Shown: positions 1-5,965 of the stretch, piece after piece
Position numbering within the stretch: position 1 is the first letter of the stretch
Layout: the number at the start of each line of letters is the position of its first letter
Notes under the pieces: model-generated
What the model saw: the letters and a program-made list of their open reading frames with translations, nothing else
Databases searched by the model: none
What the model was told of the DNA's origin: nothing
Program-made: the position numbers and the translations under genes
From: Chloroflexia bacterium
GTDB taxonomy: Bacteria > Chloroflexota > Chloroflexia > Thermomicrobiales > UBA6265
Direction: 5' to 3'
Length of the DNA: 7,758 bases
Assembly: GCA_013694885.1 (NCBI GenBank)
Contig: JACDBO010000273.1
Span: 1-7,758, forward strand

Positions 1-84
1 GAGCGGGTCTGCCAGGCGCTGACCGAGGACGCCCGGGCGGTCATCCCTCGGACGACGAATTCGAGGACGATGGACCATGCCTGA
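1..84 (+). CDS. Possible 3' end of an upstream gene (partial)
   Basis: Frame 1 is open from the window edge to a TGA at 82-84. Its first 17 codons carry G or C in the third position in all but one case, as in the real genes here; the other plus frames either stop at once (frame 2) or lack this bias (frame 3). The visible residues (ERVCQALTEDARAVIPR, then a short tail ending MDHA) are too few to assign a family. If real, its stop overlaps the start of the oxidoreductase gene by 8 bases, which would suggest an operon with translational coupling. The last ten codons have weaker bias, so the call is tentative. Confidence 0.38.
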   Translation, partial: ERVCQALTEDARAVIPRTTNSRTMDHA

Positions 85-931
85 TGCGCTGAAGATCGGT
101 CTGTTCGCCATGAACATGGACGCCTGCAGCCATCCCGCGGGCGCGGCGCGGATCGCCCGGCTGGCCGAGGCCGCGGGGTTCGACTCGCTGTGGGCGGGCG
201 AGCACGTCGTCTTGCCCGACCCGCGGCTGCCGGCGTCGCCGATGGCGCCCGAGGAACGGATCCTCGACCCGCTCATCGCCCTGACCTTCCTGGCGGCGCA
301 CACGACCACGATCCGTCTCGGCACGGGCATCATCGTCCTGCCCCAGCGCAATCCCCTCGTCCTGGCCAAGGAGGTGGCCAGCCTCGATGCGCTCTCCGGT
401 GGGCGGCTGATCCTCGGCGTCGGTGTGGGCTATCTGGAACCCGAGTTTCGCGCCCTCGGCATCCCCTTCGCCGACCGTGGCCCGCGCACGGACGACTATC
501 TGGCGGCGATGCGCGCGATCTGGACCCAGGACAAGCCGGACTACTACGGCCGCTTCGTCTCCTTCGCCGGCGTCCAGGCGCATCCCCGACCGGCGCGCCT
601 GCCGATCGTGACCGGCGGTCATTCGCCCGGCGCCTACCGCCGCGCGGTCGAACGCGCCGACGGCTGGTACGGGTTCGCGCTCGACCTCGCCGGGACCGCC
701 CGTGCCCTCGCCGGCCTGCGGGACGCGGCGTCCCGGCACACTCGACCGGCGGTGCTTGGCGACCTGGAGATCAGCGTCACGCCGCGCGGGCTGCCGGGAC
801 GCGATGAGGCGGCCCGCTTCGCCGCCCTCGGGGTGCATCGGCTGATCCTGATGCCACTGGTCGGGTTGGCGGAGACCGCGCTGACGGAGTACGTCTCTAC
901 CGCCGGCGACGCCTTGATCGGGCGCGTCTAA
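77..931 (+). CDS. LLM class F420-dependent oxidoreductase (Rv2161c-like)
   Basis: A complete 284-residue protein of the luciferase-like monooxygenase (LLM) superfamily, the TIM-barrel group that uses coenzyme F420 or FMN for hydride transfer. What shows this: AEAAGFDSLWAGEHVVLP near residues 30-47; a DPL..LTFLAA.T..IRLGTGI..LPQRNPL block at about 70-95; LSGGRLILGVGVGYLEPEF at about 108-126; then F.DRG, an MRAIWT helix, and GGHSPGAYRRAVERADGWYGF at about 183-203. These match the TIGR03619-type subfamily of predicted F420-dependent oxidoreductases. The length is usual for that subfamily, and there is no signal peptide or membrane segment. The ATG at 77 is chosen because a GAGGA at 63-67 lies nine bases upstream; the ATG at 70 is out of frame. 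It converges on the methyltransferase gene. The substrate cannot be told from sequence, and FMN rather than F420 remains possible. Confidence 0.93.
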   Translation: MPDALKIGLFAMNMDACSHPAGAARIARLAEAAGFDSLWAGEHVVLPDPRLPASPMAPEERILDPLIALTFLAAHTTTIRLGTGIIVLPQRNPLVLAKEVASLDALSGGRLILGVGVGYLEPEFRALGIPFADRGPRTDDYLAAMRAIWTQDKPDYYGRFVSFAGVQAHPRPARLPIVTGGHSPGAYRRAVERADGWYGFALDLAGTARALAGLRDAASRHTRPAVLGDLEISVTPRGLPGRDEAARFAALGVHRLILMPLVGLAETALTEYVSTAGDALIGRV

Positions 932-949
932 CAGCTATGTGGCGTGATG

Positions 950-979
950 GCGGCTCATTCCGCGTCGGTAATGTGCCGC
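950..979. terminator. Hairpin between convergent genes, candidate bidirectional terminator
   Basis: An inverted repeat spans nearly all of the 47-base gap between the two convergent stop codons. The left arm GCGGCTCATT (950-959) pairs with the right arm AATGTGCCGC (970-979) at nine of ten positions. The ten-base loop can add a three-pair CCG/CGG helix (960-962 with 966-968) with one bulged T. There is no T-tract on either side, so it is not a classical intrinsic terminator, though GC-rich genomes often terminate at such hairpins. The right arm reaches the methyltransferase stop codon. The function is inferred from position and symmetry. Confidence 0.42.
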
Positions 980-1995
980 TACGCCGCGGCGCCCTCAAAG
1001 ACCGCCGTCCCGACCGCGCTCCCGGTGACGCCGACAAACCGGAACCCGGCGGCGGCGAAGAGGACGGCATACTCCTCCGGCGTCCGCTCACGACCCCCCG
1101 GCGACGCCAACATGTTGAGATCGGAGAACTTGCTCGCCGGGTTTTCGTTGGCCGGGCCGAGCTCCTGCTCCACAACCAGCAGCGCCGCCCCGTCCGCCAT
1201 CGCCCGCCGGCATGTGTGGAGGATTCGGACGCACTCCTCGTCCTCCCAGTCGTGGAGGATGGCCTTGAGGATGTAGGCATCGCCCCCACCCGGCACGTCG
1301 TCGAAAAAGCTCCCTGCGACGACCTCACAACGGTCGGTCACGCCCGCCGCCTCCAGGATCGGCCCGGATCCACTGACGACGTGCGGTTGATCGAAGAGGA
1401 CCCCCCGGATAGCCGGGTGATGGGCAAGGATCGCCGCCAGAAACGCGCCATTCCCGCCGGCGACATCCACCACCACCCCGAAGCGACCAAAATCGTAGGC
1501 CGCCAGAACGGAGGCGACGACCTGGCGCGAGAGGGAGGTCATCGCGCGGTCGAAGACGGCCGAGCGCTCCGGGTGGCGAGCGCGGAGGGTCCAGGGATCG
1601 ATCCCATGTACGTGACGGAACGCGTTCTCGCCGGTTTGCACGCTGTGCAACAATGCCCCCCAAGCCTGCCAGTGGTACGAGTCCCCGACGAAGGCCGCCC
1701 ACCCGCTGAGCGACTCCGGCGCGTCGGAGCGCAGGCAGTCCCCGAGGTCGGTCAGGGCGAAGCGGCGGTCGGCCTCCTCGCGAACGACGCCGATGCTCGC
1801 CAGAGCGCGCAGCAGCCGATACAGTGCATCGGGGTGAGCGCCAGTGGCCGAGGCGAGATCATCGCTGCCGCGCGGCCCGCCGGCAAGCAGATCGGCGATA
1901 CCGAGCGTGGCGGCGACGTGGATGGCCTGCGTGACTTGATAGCCGTTGACCAGCCGCCGCAGCGCCGTCGCCGGCCGTTCGGGTTCTTGGCTCAT
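979..1995 (-). CDS. SAM-dependent O-methyltransferase with N-terminal dimerisation domain
   Basis: A complete 338-residue class I methyltransferase of the plant-COMT/ASMT-like O-methyltransferase family, which in bacteria mostly methylates hydroxyl groups of aromatic polyketides, quinones or similar small molecules. Residues 10-95 form the winged-helix dimerisation domain (LVNGYQVTQAIHVAATLGIADLL, then DALYRLLRALASIGV and FALTDLGDCL). Residues 130-330 form the Rossmann catalytic domain: VVVDVAGGNG at 174-183 is SAM motif I, FDQP at 201-204 carries the ribose-binding acid, and ILHDWEDEE at 246-254 contains the family's catalytic histidine (H248). Motif I reads DVAGGNG rather than the commoner DVGGG.G, a mild change. 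The start at 1995 is preferred because its upstream bases read AAGGGAAGGA a few bases before ATG. An in-frame ATG at 2079 would add 28 Arg/Lys-rich residues that match no family member I know and has a badly spaced ribosome site. The substrate is unknown. Confidence 0.93.
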   Translation of the reverse strand: MSQEPERPATALRRLVNGYQVTQAIHVAATLGIADLLAGGPRGSDDLASATGAHPDALYRLLRALASIGVVREEADRRFALTDLGDCLRSDAPESLSGWAAFVGDSYHWQAWGALLHSVQTGENAFRHVHGIDPWTLRARHPERSAVFDRAMTSLSRQVVASVLAAYDFGRFGVVVDVAGGNGAFLAAILAHHPAIRGVLFDQPHVVSGSGPILEAAGVTDRCEVVAGSFFDDVPGGGDAYILKAILHDWEDEECVRILHTCRRAMADGAALLVVEQELGPANENPASKFSDLNMLASPGGRERTPEEYAVLFAAAGFRFVGVTGSAVGTAVFEGAAA

Positions 1996-2048
1996 CGGTT
2001 CCTTCCCTTTCGTCTTTCCCCTCGATCTCCGCACGCGGCGAGACACGC

Positions 2049-2071
2049 ATCTTAACCCCTGGTCGATGACC
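2049..2071 (-). promoter_or_regulatory. Candidate promoter and operator-like palindrome for the methyltransferase gene
   Basis: On the minus strand, TAAGAT (2049-2054) matches the -10 consensus TATAAT at four of six positions and lies about 54 bases upstream of the methyltransferase start codon at 1995. Just upstream of it is GGTCATCGACC (2061-2071), a four-base inverted repeat around a three-base centre. It would sit in the -35/-10 spacer, a usual place for a repressor site. No good -35 hexamer is visible, so the call rests on weak motif agreement and position. Confidence 0.25.
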
Positions 2072-2228
2072 GTGCGCATTCCTCGGCGGAATCCCGCTCC
2101 TGGTCCCGGAGGATGTGGTCGCCGGCGGCGGTCTTCCTAGGACCAATGGCAGAGTACGTACACCGTTTACTTTCCCCGCCTCCTCTGCCATCATCTGCGT
2201 GGGACAACACCTCTCCTCGGTTCGTATC

Positions 2229-2265
2229 GGCCCCAGGCGGCGCCCTTTCGCCCCATGCCTGGGCC
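2229..2265 (+). promoter_or_regulatory. Strong leader hairpin upstream of the Tc A-like gene
   Basis: GGCCCCAGGC (2229-2238) pairs with GCCTGGGCC (2257-2265), leaving one bulged C. A nested GGCG (2239-2242) pairs with CGCC (2249-2252) around a CCCTTT loop. The result is a compact 37-base, two-tier stem-loop ending about 108 bases before the GTG start. The motif CCTGGGCC of the right arm recurs at 2324-2331, so an alternative pairing of the left arm with that later copy is possible, as in an attenuator. There is no T-tract. Whether it lies within the transcript is unknown. Confidence 0.45.
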
Positions 2266-2296
2266 AACTTCAGGGACTCCAGAACTTCGGGACTCC
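2266..2296 (+). repeat. Two-copy imperfect tandem repeat, about 17-base unit
   Basis: AACTTCAGGGACTCC (2266-2280) is followed directly by AACTTCGGGACTCC (2283-2296). They differ only by one inserted A and are separated by two bases. The pair abuts the right arm of the leader hairpin. Two close copies of a short motif upstream of a gene can be a regulator binding site, but a replication slip would look the same. Confidence 0.55.
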
Positions 2297-2359
2297 GGGT
2301 CATTGCCGGCCGTTGTGTCGTGACCTGGGCCGTCGCCATCCCGGCGGCTTGCCCCCCAC

Positions 2360-2366
2360 AGGAGGT
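2360..2366 (+). promoter_or_regulatory. Ribosome binding site that fixes the GTG start at 2373
   Basis: AGGAGGT is a seven-base match to the anti-Shine-Dalgarno sequence and lies six bases from the GTG at 2373. It outweighs the in-frame ATG far upstream at 2115, whose 86-codon extension has noncoding-like composition and crosses the hairpin and tandem repeat. Confidence 0.85.
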
Positions 2367-2372
2367 CTCGCC

Positions 2373-5300
2373 GTGCCCCCCACCTACCTCAACGAACTCC
2401 GCTACAGCTACGTCGCCAATGCCAAACTGGCCCGGCTCGTCTTCGACTACGAGGCCGACACCCCCGAGTCCACCTTCGAGTGGCAGGTGCAGCAGCTCTA
2501 CCTCGAAGGTCAGACCCGGTTGCAACAGGAGGAGTACGCCCTCGCCCTCAATGCCTTCCGCGAGCTCCAGGCGCTGATCCTCAAGACCGCCAACCCCCAA
2601 TTGCCGGTCGATCCCAACCGCAAGCCGTGGTTCCCGTACCCGCTCGACATCGACCTCATCGACACCCTGGCGATCAAGACGGCCGACATCCTGACGAAGA
2701 CGCCGCCGTTGATCTCCACCATCCCCAGGTCGCTCATCAGCGAGGAGTCGATCCTGCCCAATCGCGTCCAGCGTGCGGTCAACCCGCTCATCGAGAGCGG
2801 CGTCCAGGTCACCTCTTACCAGGCCGAAGTCCGCGATCGCGTCCAGCAGGCCCTCGACGCCGCCTCCCGCAACGAGTGGGAGAGCGCCGCGAGGCTCTAC
2901 CGCGGTGCCCTGCGAAAGGTGCCCGACGAGGACCAGACCCTGCGCGGCTCGCTGCTGCACGACCTCTCGATCATCACCGAGAAGGTCGGCAACCGCGATA
3001 ACGCCGTCGAGCTCGGTCGCCAGAGCGCCGCGCTCTTTGCCGAGGCCACGGTGCCGGAGGCGCAGGTCCAGACTCTCGACCTCGTCGGCGGCATGCTCGC
3101 CCGCGCTGGCGACCAGCCGGGAGCCGACGCGGTGCTCCTCGAAGTCAAAAACCTGCGGACCGAGCACAACCTCGACACGATCGTGGTCAGCCCGTTGCTG
3201 CGCGCCACGCGCCGGATCACCAACTTCGAGGAGGGCGGCCAGCCCTTCTTCGGCCGCATCGACGAGCGCGCGATCGACGTTACCGCCACGACGGCCGTCC
3301 CGGACGCCACGCCTCTCGTCCTCCTGGGCACTAGGTACCTGACGTCCGCGCCGGTCGAGCGCCGCTTCACCGTGCTCGGCGAGCAGGCGGTCGCCCGGAT
3401 CACCCTGGACGGAGATGGCGCCGCCGGAGTCAAGGCCTTCCTGACCGAACTCTCGGACACCATCGACCTCGGGTTGGTGACCAACTTCTGGTACAACCCG
3501 GCGACGATCGTCGCCTACCTGCCCCATATGTATTTTTTCGTCGTGCCGATGGCGATCGGCGACTGCCTGGCCGGGATGGGCAACCTTCAAGAGGCCGCCG
3601 ACCAGTACGCGGCGGTCCTCGTCTACCCCTTCATCAACAAGTCCGTCGAGATCGTCCGCCTCTGGACCCGCCTCGCCGACACCTGGCTCGAGATCGGCGA
3701 CGCTGCCTACCGCAACGCGAAAGACGACATCGCCGCCTTCGCGGTCGCCCAGGCGGCCTACGAGCGGATCGTCAAGGCCGACGGCACCCTCCAGGCCACC
3801 TCGCCGCTCTACGCTGACGCCAGCTTCGCCGGCATCAAGGGCCGGGTGGAAACCTTCCTGGCCGCCGCCGACCCCCTGGCGGTGGACGAGAACCCGCAGA
3901 TCACCAGCGTCGTCCTCGATGCCCGCGGCCGCTTGCAACAGATCGCCGCCGGTCTCAACTTCTTTGGCTTCGCGCCCGACTACGCGCCGCCGTTCAGCTT
4001 CGAATACCTGCAAACCACCGCCCGCTACTTCGCCCAGCAGGCCTCGCACATCGAGCAGCGCTACGTCCAGTACAAGAGCACCGCCGAGGATGAGGAGTTC
4101 CGCCGCGAGCAACTCGACCAGCAAGCCGAGGTCGCCCGCCAGTCGGTGATCCTCGAGCAGCGTGGTGTCGCCGAGGCGAACGCCGGCGTCGGCGTCGCCC
4201 AGGCTGGGCTCAACTACGCCGAGACCCAGCGCGTCAACGCTGTCCAGTCCCAGAACGACTTCAACGCCGTCCGCTGGGAGCTGCTGGAGCTGGCCGAGGC
4301 CGAGGCCTGGGCCGGTGCCGCCGCCGTCGACGAGGACGACGAGGTCTCCCAGACCTGGACCGGCAACTACTACAACGCCCGCGACAAGCCGCGCAGCGAC
4401 GTGGTTCAGGAGCTGGCCTACCGCCGCACCCGCATCTCCCACGACCTCGAAGCCGCCAAGCTCCAGCGCGCCATCGACAGCGCCAACGCCTACAAGGCCG
4501 TCGCCCAAGCCCAGCTCAACCAGGCCAACGCGCGCATCGCGGTCGCCCAGCAGCGCGTCGTCGTCGCCCGCCTTCAGCAGCGCTTCGCCGAGGAGAACCG
4601 CGACTTCCTGGACATGAAGGAGTTCAGCGCCCGCCTCTGGTTCGAGTTGGCCCGCCTCGCCCGCCGCCTCAGCCGCCGCTACCTGGACATGGCCACCGAG
4701 GTCGCCTTCCTGATGGAGCGCGCCTACAACGCCGAGACCGAACGCGGCCTGGGCGTGATCCGCTACGACTACAGCCAGACGAGTGCCGGCGGCCTGCTCG
4801 GCGCCGACCTGCTGCTGGCCGACGTCGACTACTTCACCATCGACCACGTCACCACGACCCTGACCAAGAAGGCCCCGGTCAAGAAGGTCATCAGCCTCGC
4901 CGACGGCTACGCGATGTCCTTCCAGCAGCTAAAGACCACCGGTCACGCCTTCTTCCCGACCGAGCTGGCCGATTTCGACCGCGACCACGCCGGGCTCTAC
5001 CTCTGCAAGTTGCGCAATGTCGAGCTGGTCTTCATCGGCGTCACCGGCGCCGCCGGCATCGCCGGTACGCTCCGCAACGTCGGCGTCTCCCGCTTCCGCC
5101 AGTCCGACGGCGCGATCGTGACCCGGCTCTACCCGCCCGACGTGCTGCCGCTCTCCCAGTACGACCTGCGGCGCGACGCCCTCGCCTTCCGCTTCAACCC
5201 GAACGACTTGCGCCTCTTCGAGAACAACGGCATCGACACCCTCTGGCAGCTCGACCTGCCGATGGACGCCAACGACTTCGCCTACGACGAGATCCTCGAC

Positions 5301-5807
5301 ATCCAGCTCGTCCTCCACTACGACGGCTTCTTCAGCCCGGCCCTGGAGACATCCATTCGCGCCGCGCTCCCGGCCACCGGCACCGCCTCGCGGGTGGTGA
5401 CGATGCGGATGACCGCGCCCGACGAGCTCTTCTACCTGAAGAATCGCGGCGAGGCGGAGCTGGTCTTCGACGCCAGTCTCTTCCCCCGCAACCAGATCAA
5501 CCCGGAGCGCACCGACGTCACGCTGCAACTGACCGGCGACGCCGCCACCATCGGCAACCTGACGCTGCGCCTGACCTCGGCCGTCCACGGCGCCGAGCTG
5601 ACCATGACCACCGACGCCAACGGCGAAATCAACGACGCCACCGCCGGTCAACCCTTGCGCGTCCTCCGCAACGAGACGTTGCTCGACACCTGGACGATCG
5701 CGATCACCGCCGCCGACAACCCCGGCCTCGTCGTCGCCGGCGCCCTCGACCTGAGCGGCCTCCGCGACCTCCTGGTCTTCGTCGAGTACAGGTTTGACTA
5801 TCGGTAG
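2373..5807 (+). CDS. Tc toxin subunit A-related protein with TPR-like N-terminus
   Basis: This 1144-residue protein resembles the C-terminal half of Tc (toxin complex) subunit A, the pentameric subunit that forms the translocation channel and docks the TcB-TcC cocoon. Residues 33-70, 150-230 and 390-470 are TPR-like helical pairs; about 267-380 looks beta-rich. The stretch 434-467 (WLEIGDAAYR...) recalls the WGD..FR segment that precedes the TcA channel. Residues 541-790 are long Ala/Gln/Arg-rich helices forming a hairpin, ending in a helix like the last channel helix of TcA (FWFELARLARR-like block, then ERAYNAETE at 783-791). LKTTG (853-857), FD.D and the FENNGIDTLWQLDLP block (949-963) with FAYDEILDIQLVLHY after it are typical of TcA. 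The final ~134 residues match the TcB-binding beta domain. Classical TcA is about 2500 residues; the shell and receptor-binding domains are missing, and no hydrophobic tip is seen at the hairpin turn (VDEDDE at 652-657). No signal peptide. An SpvB/TcB gene follows, which supports the call. Homology is recognised by eye. Confidence 0.85.
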   Translation: MPPTYLNELRYSYVANAKLARLVFDYEADTPESTFEWQVQQLYLEGQTRLQQEEYALALNAFRELQALILKTANPQLPVDPNRKPWFPYPLDIDLIDTLAIKTADILTKTPPLISTIPRSLISEESILPNRVQRAVNPLIESGVQVTSYQAEVRDRVQQALDAASRNEWESAARLYRGALRKVPDEDQTLRGSLLHDLSIITEKVGNRDNAVELGRQSAALFAEATVPEAQVQTLDLVGGMLARAGDQPGADAVLLEVKNLRTEHNLDTIVVSPLLRATRRITNFEEGGQPFFGRIDERAIDVTATTAVPDATPLVLLGTRYLTSAPVERRFTVLGEQAVARITLDGDGAAGVKAFLTELSDTIDLGLVTNFWYNPATIVAYLPHMYFFVVPMAIGDCLAGMGNLQEAADQYAAVLVYPFINKSVEIVRLWTRLADTWLEIGDAAYRNAKDDIAAFAVAQAAYERIVKADGTLQATSPLYADASFAGIKGRVETFLAAADPLAVDENPQITSVVLDARGRLQQIAAGLNFFGFAPDYAPPFSFEYLQTTARYFAQQASHIEQRYVQYKSTAEDEEFRREQLDQQAEVARQSVILEQRGVAEANAGVGVAQAGLNYAETQRVNAVQSQNDFNAVRWELLELAEAEAWAGAAAVDEDDEVSQTWTGNYYNARDKPRSDVVQELAYRRTRISHDLEAAKLQRAIDSANAYKAVAQAQLNQANARIAVAQQRVVVARLQQRFAEENRDFLDMKEFSARLWFELARLARRLSRRYLDMATEVAFLMERAYNAETERGLGVIRYDYSQTSAGGLLGADLLLADVDYFTIDHVTTTLTKKAPVKKVISLADGYAMSFQQLKTTGHAFFPTELADFDRDHAGLYLCKLRNVELVFIGVTGAAGIAGTLRNVGVSRFRQSDGAIVTRLYPPDVLPLSQYDLRRDALAFRFNPNDLRLFENNGIDTLWQLDLPMDANDFAYDEILDIQLVLHYDGFFSPALETSIRAALPATGTASRVVTMRMTAPDELFYLKNRGEAELVFDASLFPRNQINPERTDVTLQLTGDAATIGNLTLRLTSAVHGAELTMTTDANGEINDATAGQPLRVLRNETLLDTWTIAITAADNPGLVVAGALDLSGLRDLLVFVEYRFDYR

Positions 5808-5810
5808 TTC

Positions 5811-5945
5811 GCCCTCACTCCCCAGCCCCCTCTCCCAATCCTGGGAGAGGGGGAGCACGCTCGCCTCTCGGACCCCTCTCCCAGCATTGGGAGATGCTCC
5901 TCCCCCGAGTCGGGGCTGGTGGCGCGCCAGCGCCGGGGTGAGGGC
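5811..5945. repeat. REP/MITE-like element with terminal inverted repeats and internal hairpins
   Basis: The element begins GCCCTCAC (5811-5818) and ends GTGAGGGC (5938-5945), a perfect eight-base terminal inverted repeat that extends a few bases with mismatches. Inside are a perfect 12-pair stem (CCCCCTCTCCCA 5826-5837 with TGGGAGAGGGGG 5842-5853, loop ATCC), a seven-pair stem (5877-5883 with 5888-5894), a five-pair stem (5903-5907 with 5911-5915) and the palindrome TGGCGCGCCA (5920-5929). CCCCTCTCCCA recurs at 5827 and 5873. Sequences of this type are dispersed in many GC-rich genomes and give rise to spurious SPLSQSWERG-like translations. No target duplication is visible at the ends, and no transposase is present. 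It starts three bases after one stop codon and ends about six bases before the next gene's ribosome site. Confidence 0.75.
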
Positions 5946-5951
5946 CCTCGT

Positions 5952-5957
5952 AAAGGA
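5952..5957 (+). promoter_or_regulatory. Ribosome binding site choosing the ATG at 5966
   Basis: AAAGGA lies eight bases before the ATG at 5966. An in-frame ATG at 5957 overlaps the last base of this motif, leaving no spacer, so it is a poor start although it would add only three residues (MTT). Confidence 0.6.
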
Positions 5958-5965
5958 TGACCACC

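Larger units (their letters stand above)
1996..2372. other. Divergent intergenic region without a convincing gene
   Basis: These 377 bases lie between the divergent methyltransferase and Tc-like genes. Reading frames cross the region on both strands, but their codon use lacks the strong third-position G/C bias of the flanking genes and their translations look like no protein family. The region is relatively AT-richer around 2148-2175, where an eight-base palindrome GTACGTAC (2154-2161) sits. A weak plus-strand promoter could be GGGACA (2201-2206) with TATCGG (2225-2230) at 18-base spacing; this is not persuasive. The hairpin, tandem repeat, minus-strand promoter candidate and ribosome site are listed separately. 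No known riboswitch class was recognised. Confidence 0.7.

Noticed and set aside
937..2055. A 372-residue plus-strand open frame across the methyltransferase
   Set aside because: The minus strand gives a full O-methyltransferase with SAM motif I and the catalytic HDW motif. The plus frame is Arg/Asp/Pro-rich without family features.
2154..2161. Palindrome GTACGTAC as a repressor operator
   Set aside because: It is short, stands alone without flanking symmetry, and is not tied to a recognisable promoter.
2115..2372. An 86-codon N-terminal extension of the Tc A-like protein from an upstream ATG
   Set aside because: It lacks the G/C third-position bias, runs through the hairpin and tandem repeat, and has no matching ribosome site, whereas the GTG at 2373 has AGGAGGT at ideal spacing.
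2052..4847. A 931-residue open frame on the minus strand opposite the Tc A-like gene
   Set aside because: Its translation is a monotonous Val/Leu/Gly/Asp/Glu mix, as produced by the antisense of GC-rich coding sequence, and it has no recognisable domain. The plus strand encodes a protein with clear family landmarks over the same bases.
5826..5853. The 12-pair stem after the Tc A-like gene as a classical intrinsic terminator
   Set aside because: No T-tract follows it; the bases after the stem are AGCACGCTC. It lies inside a repeat element with further hairpins and ahead of a gene that looks co-transcribed, so partial attenuation is as likely as termination.
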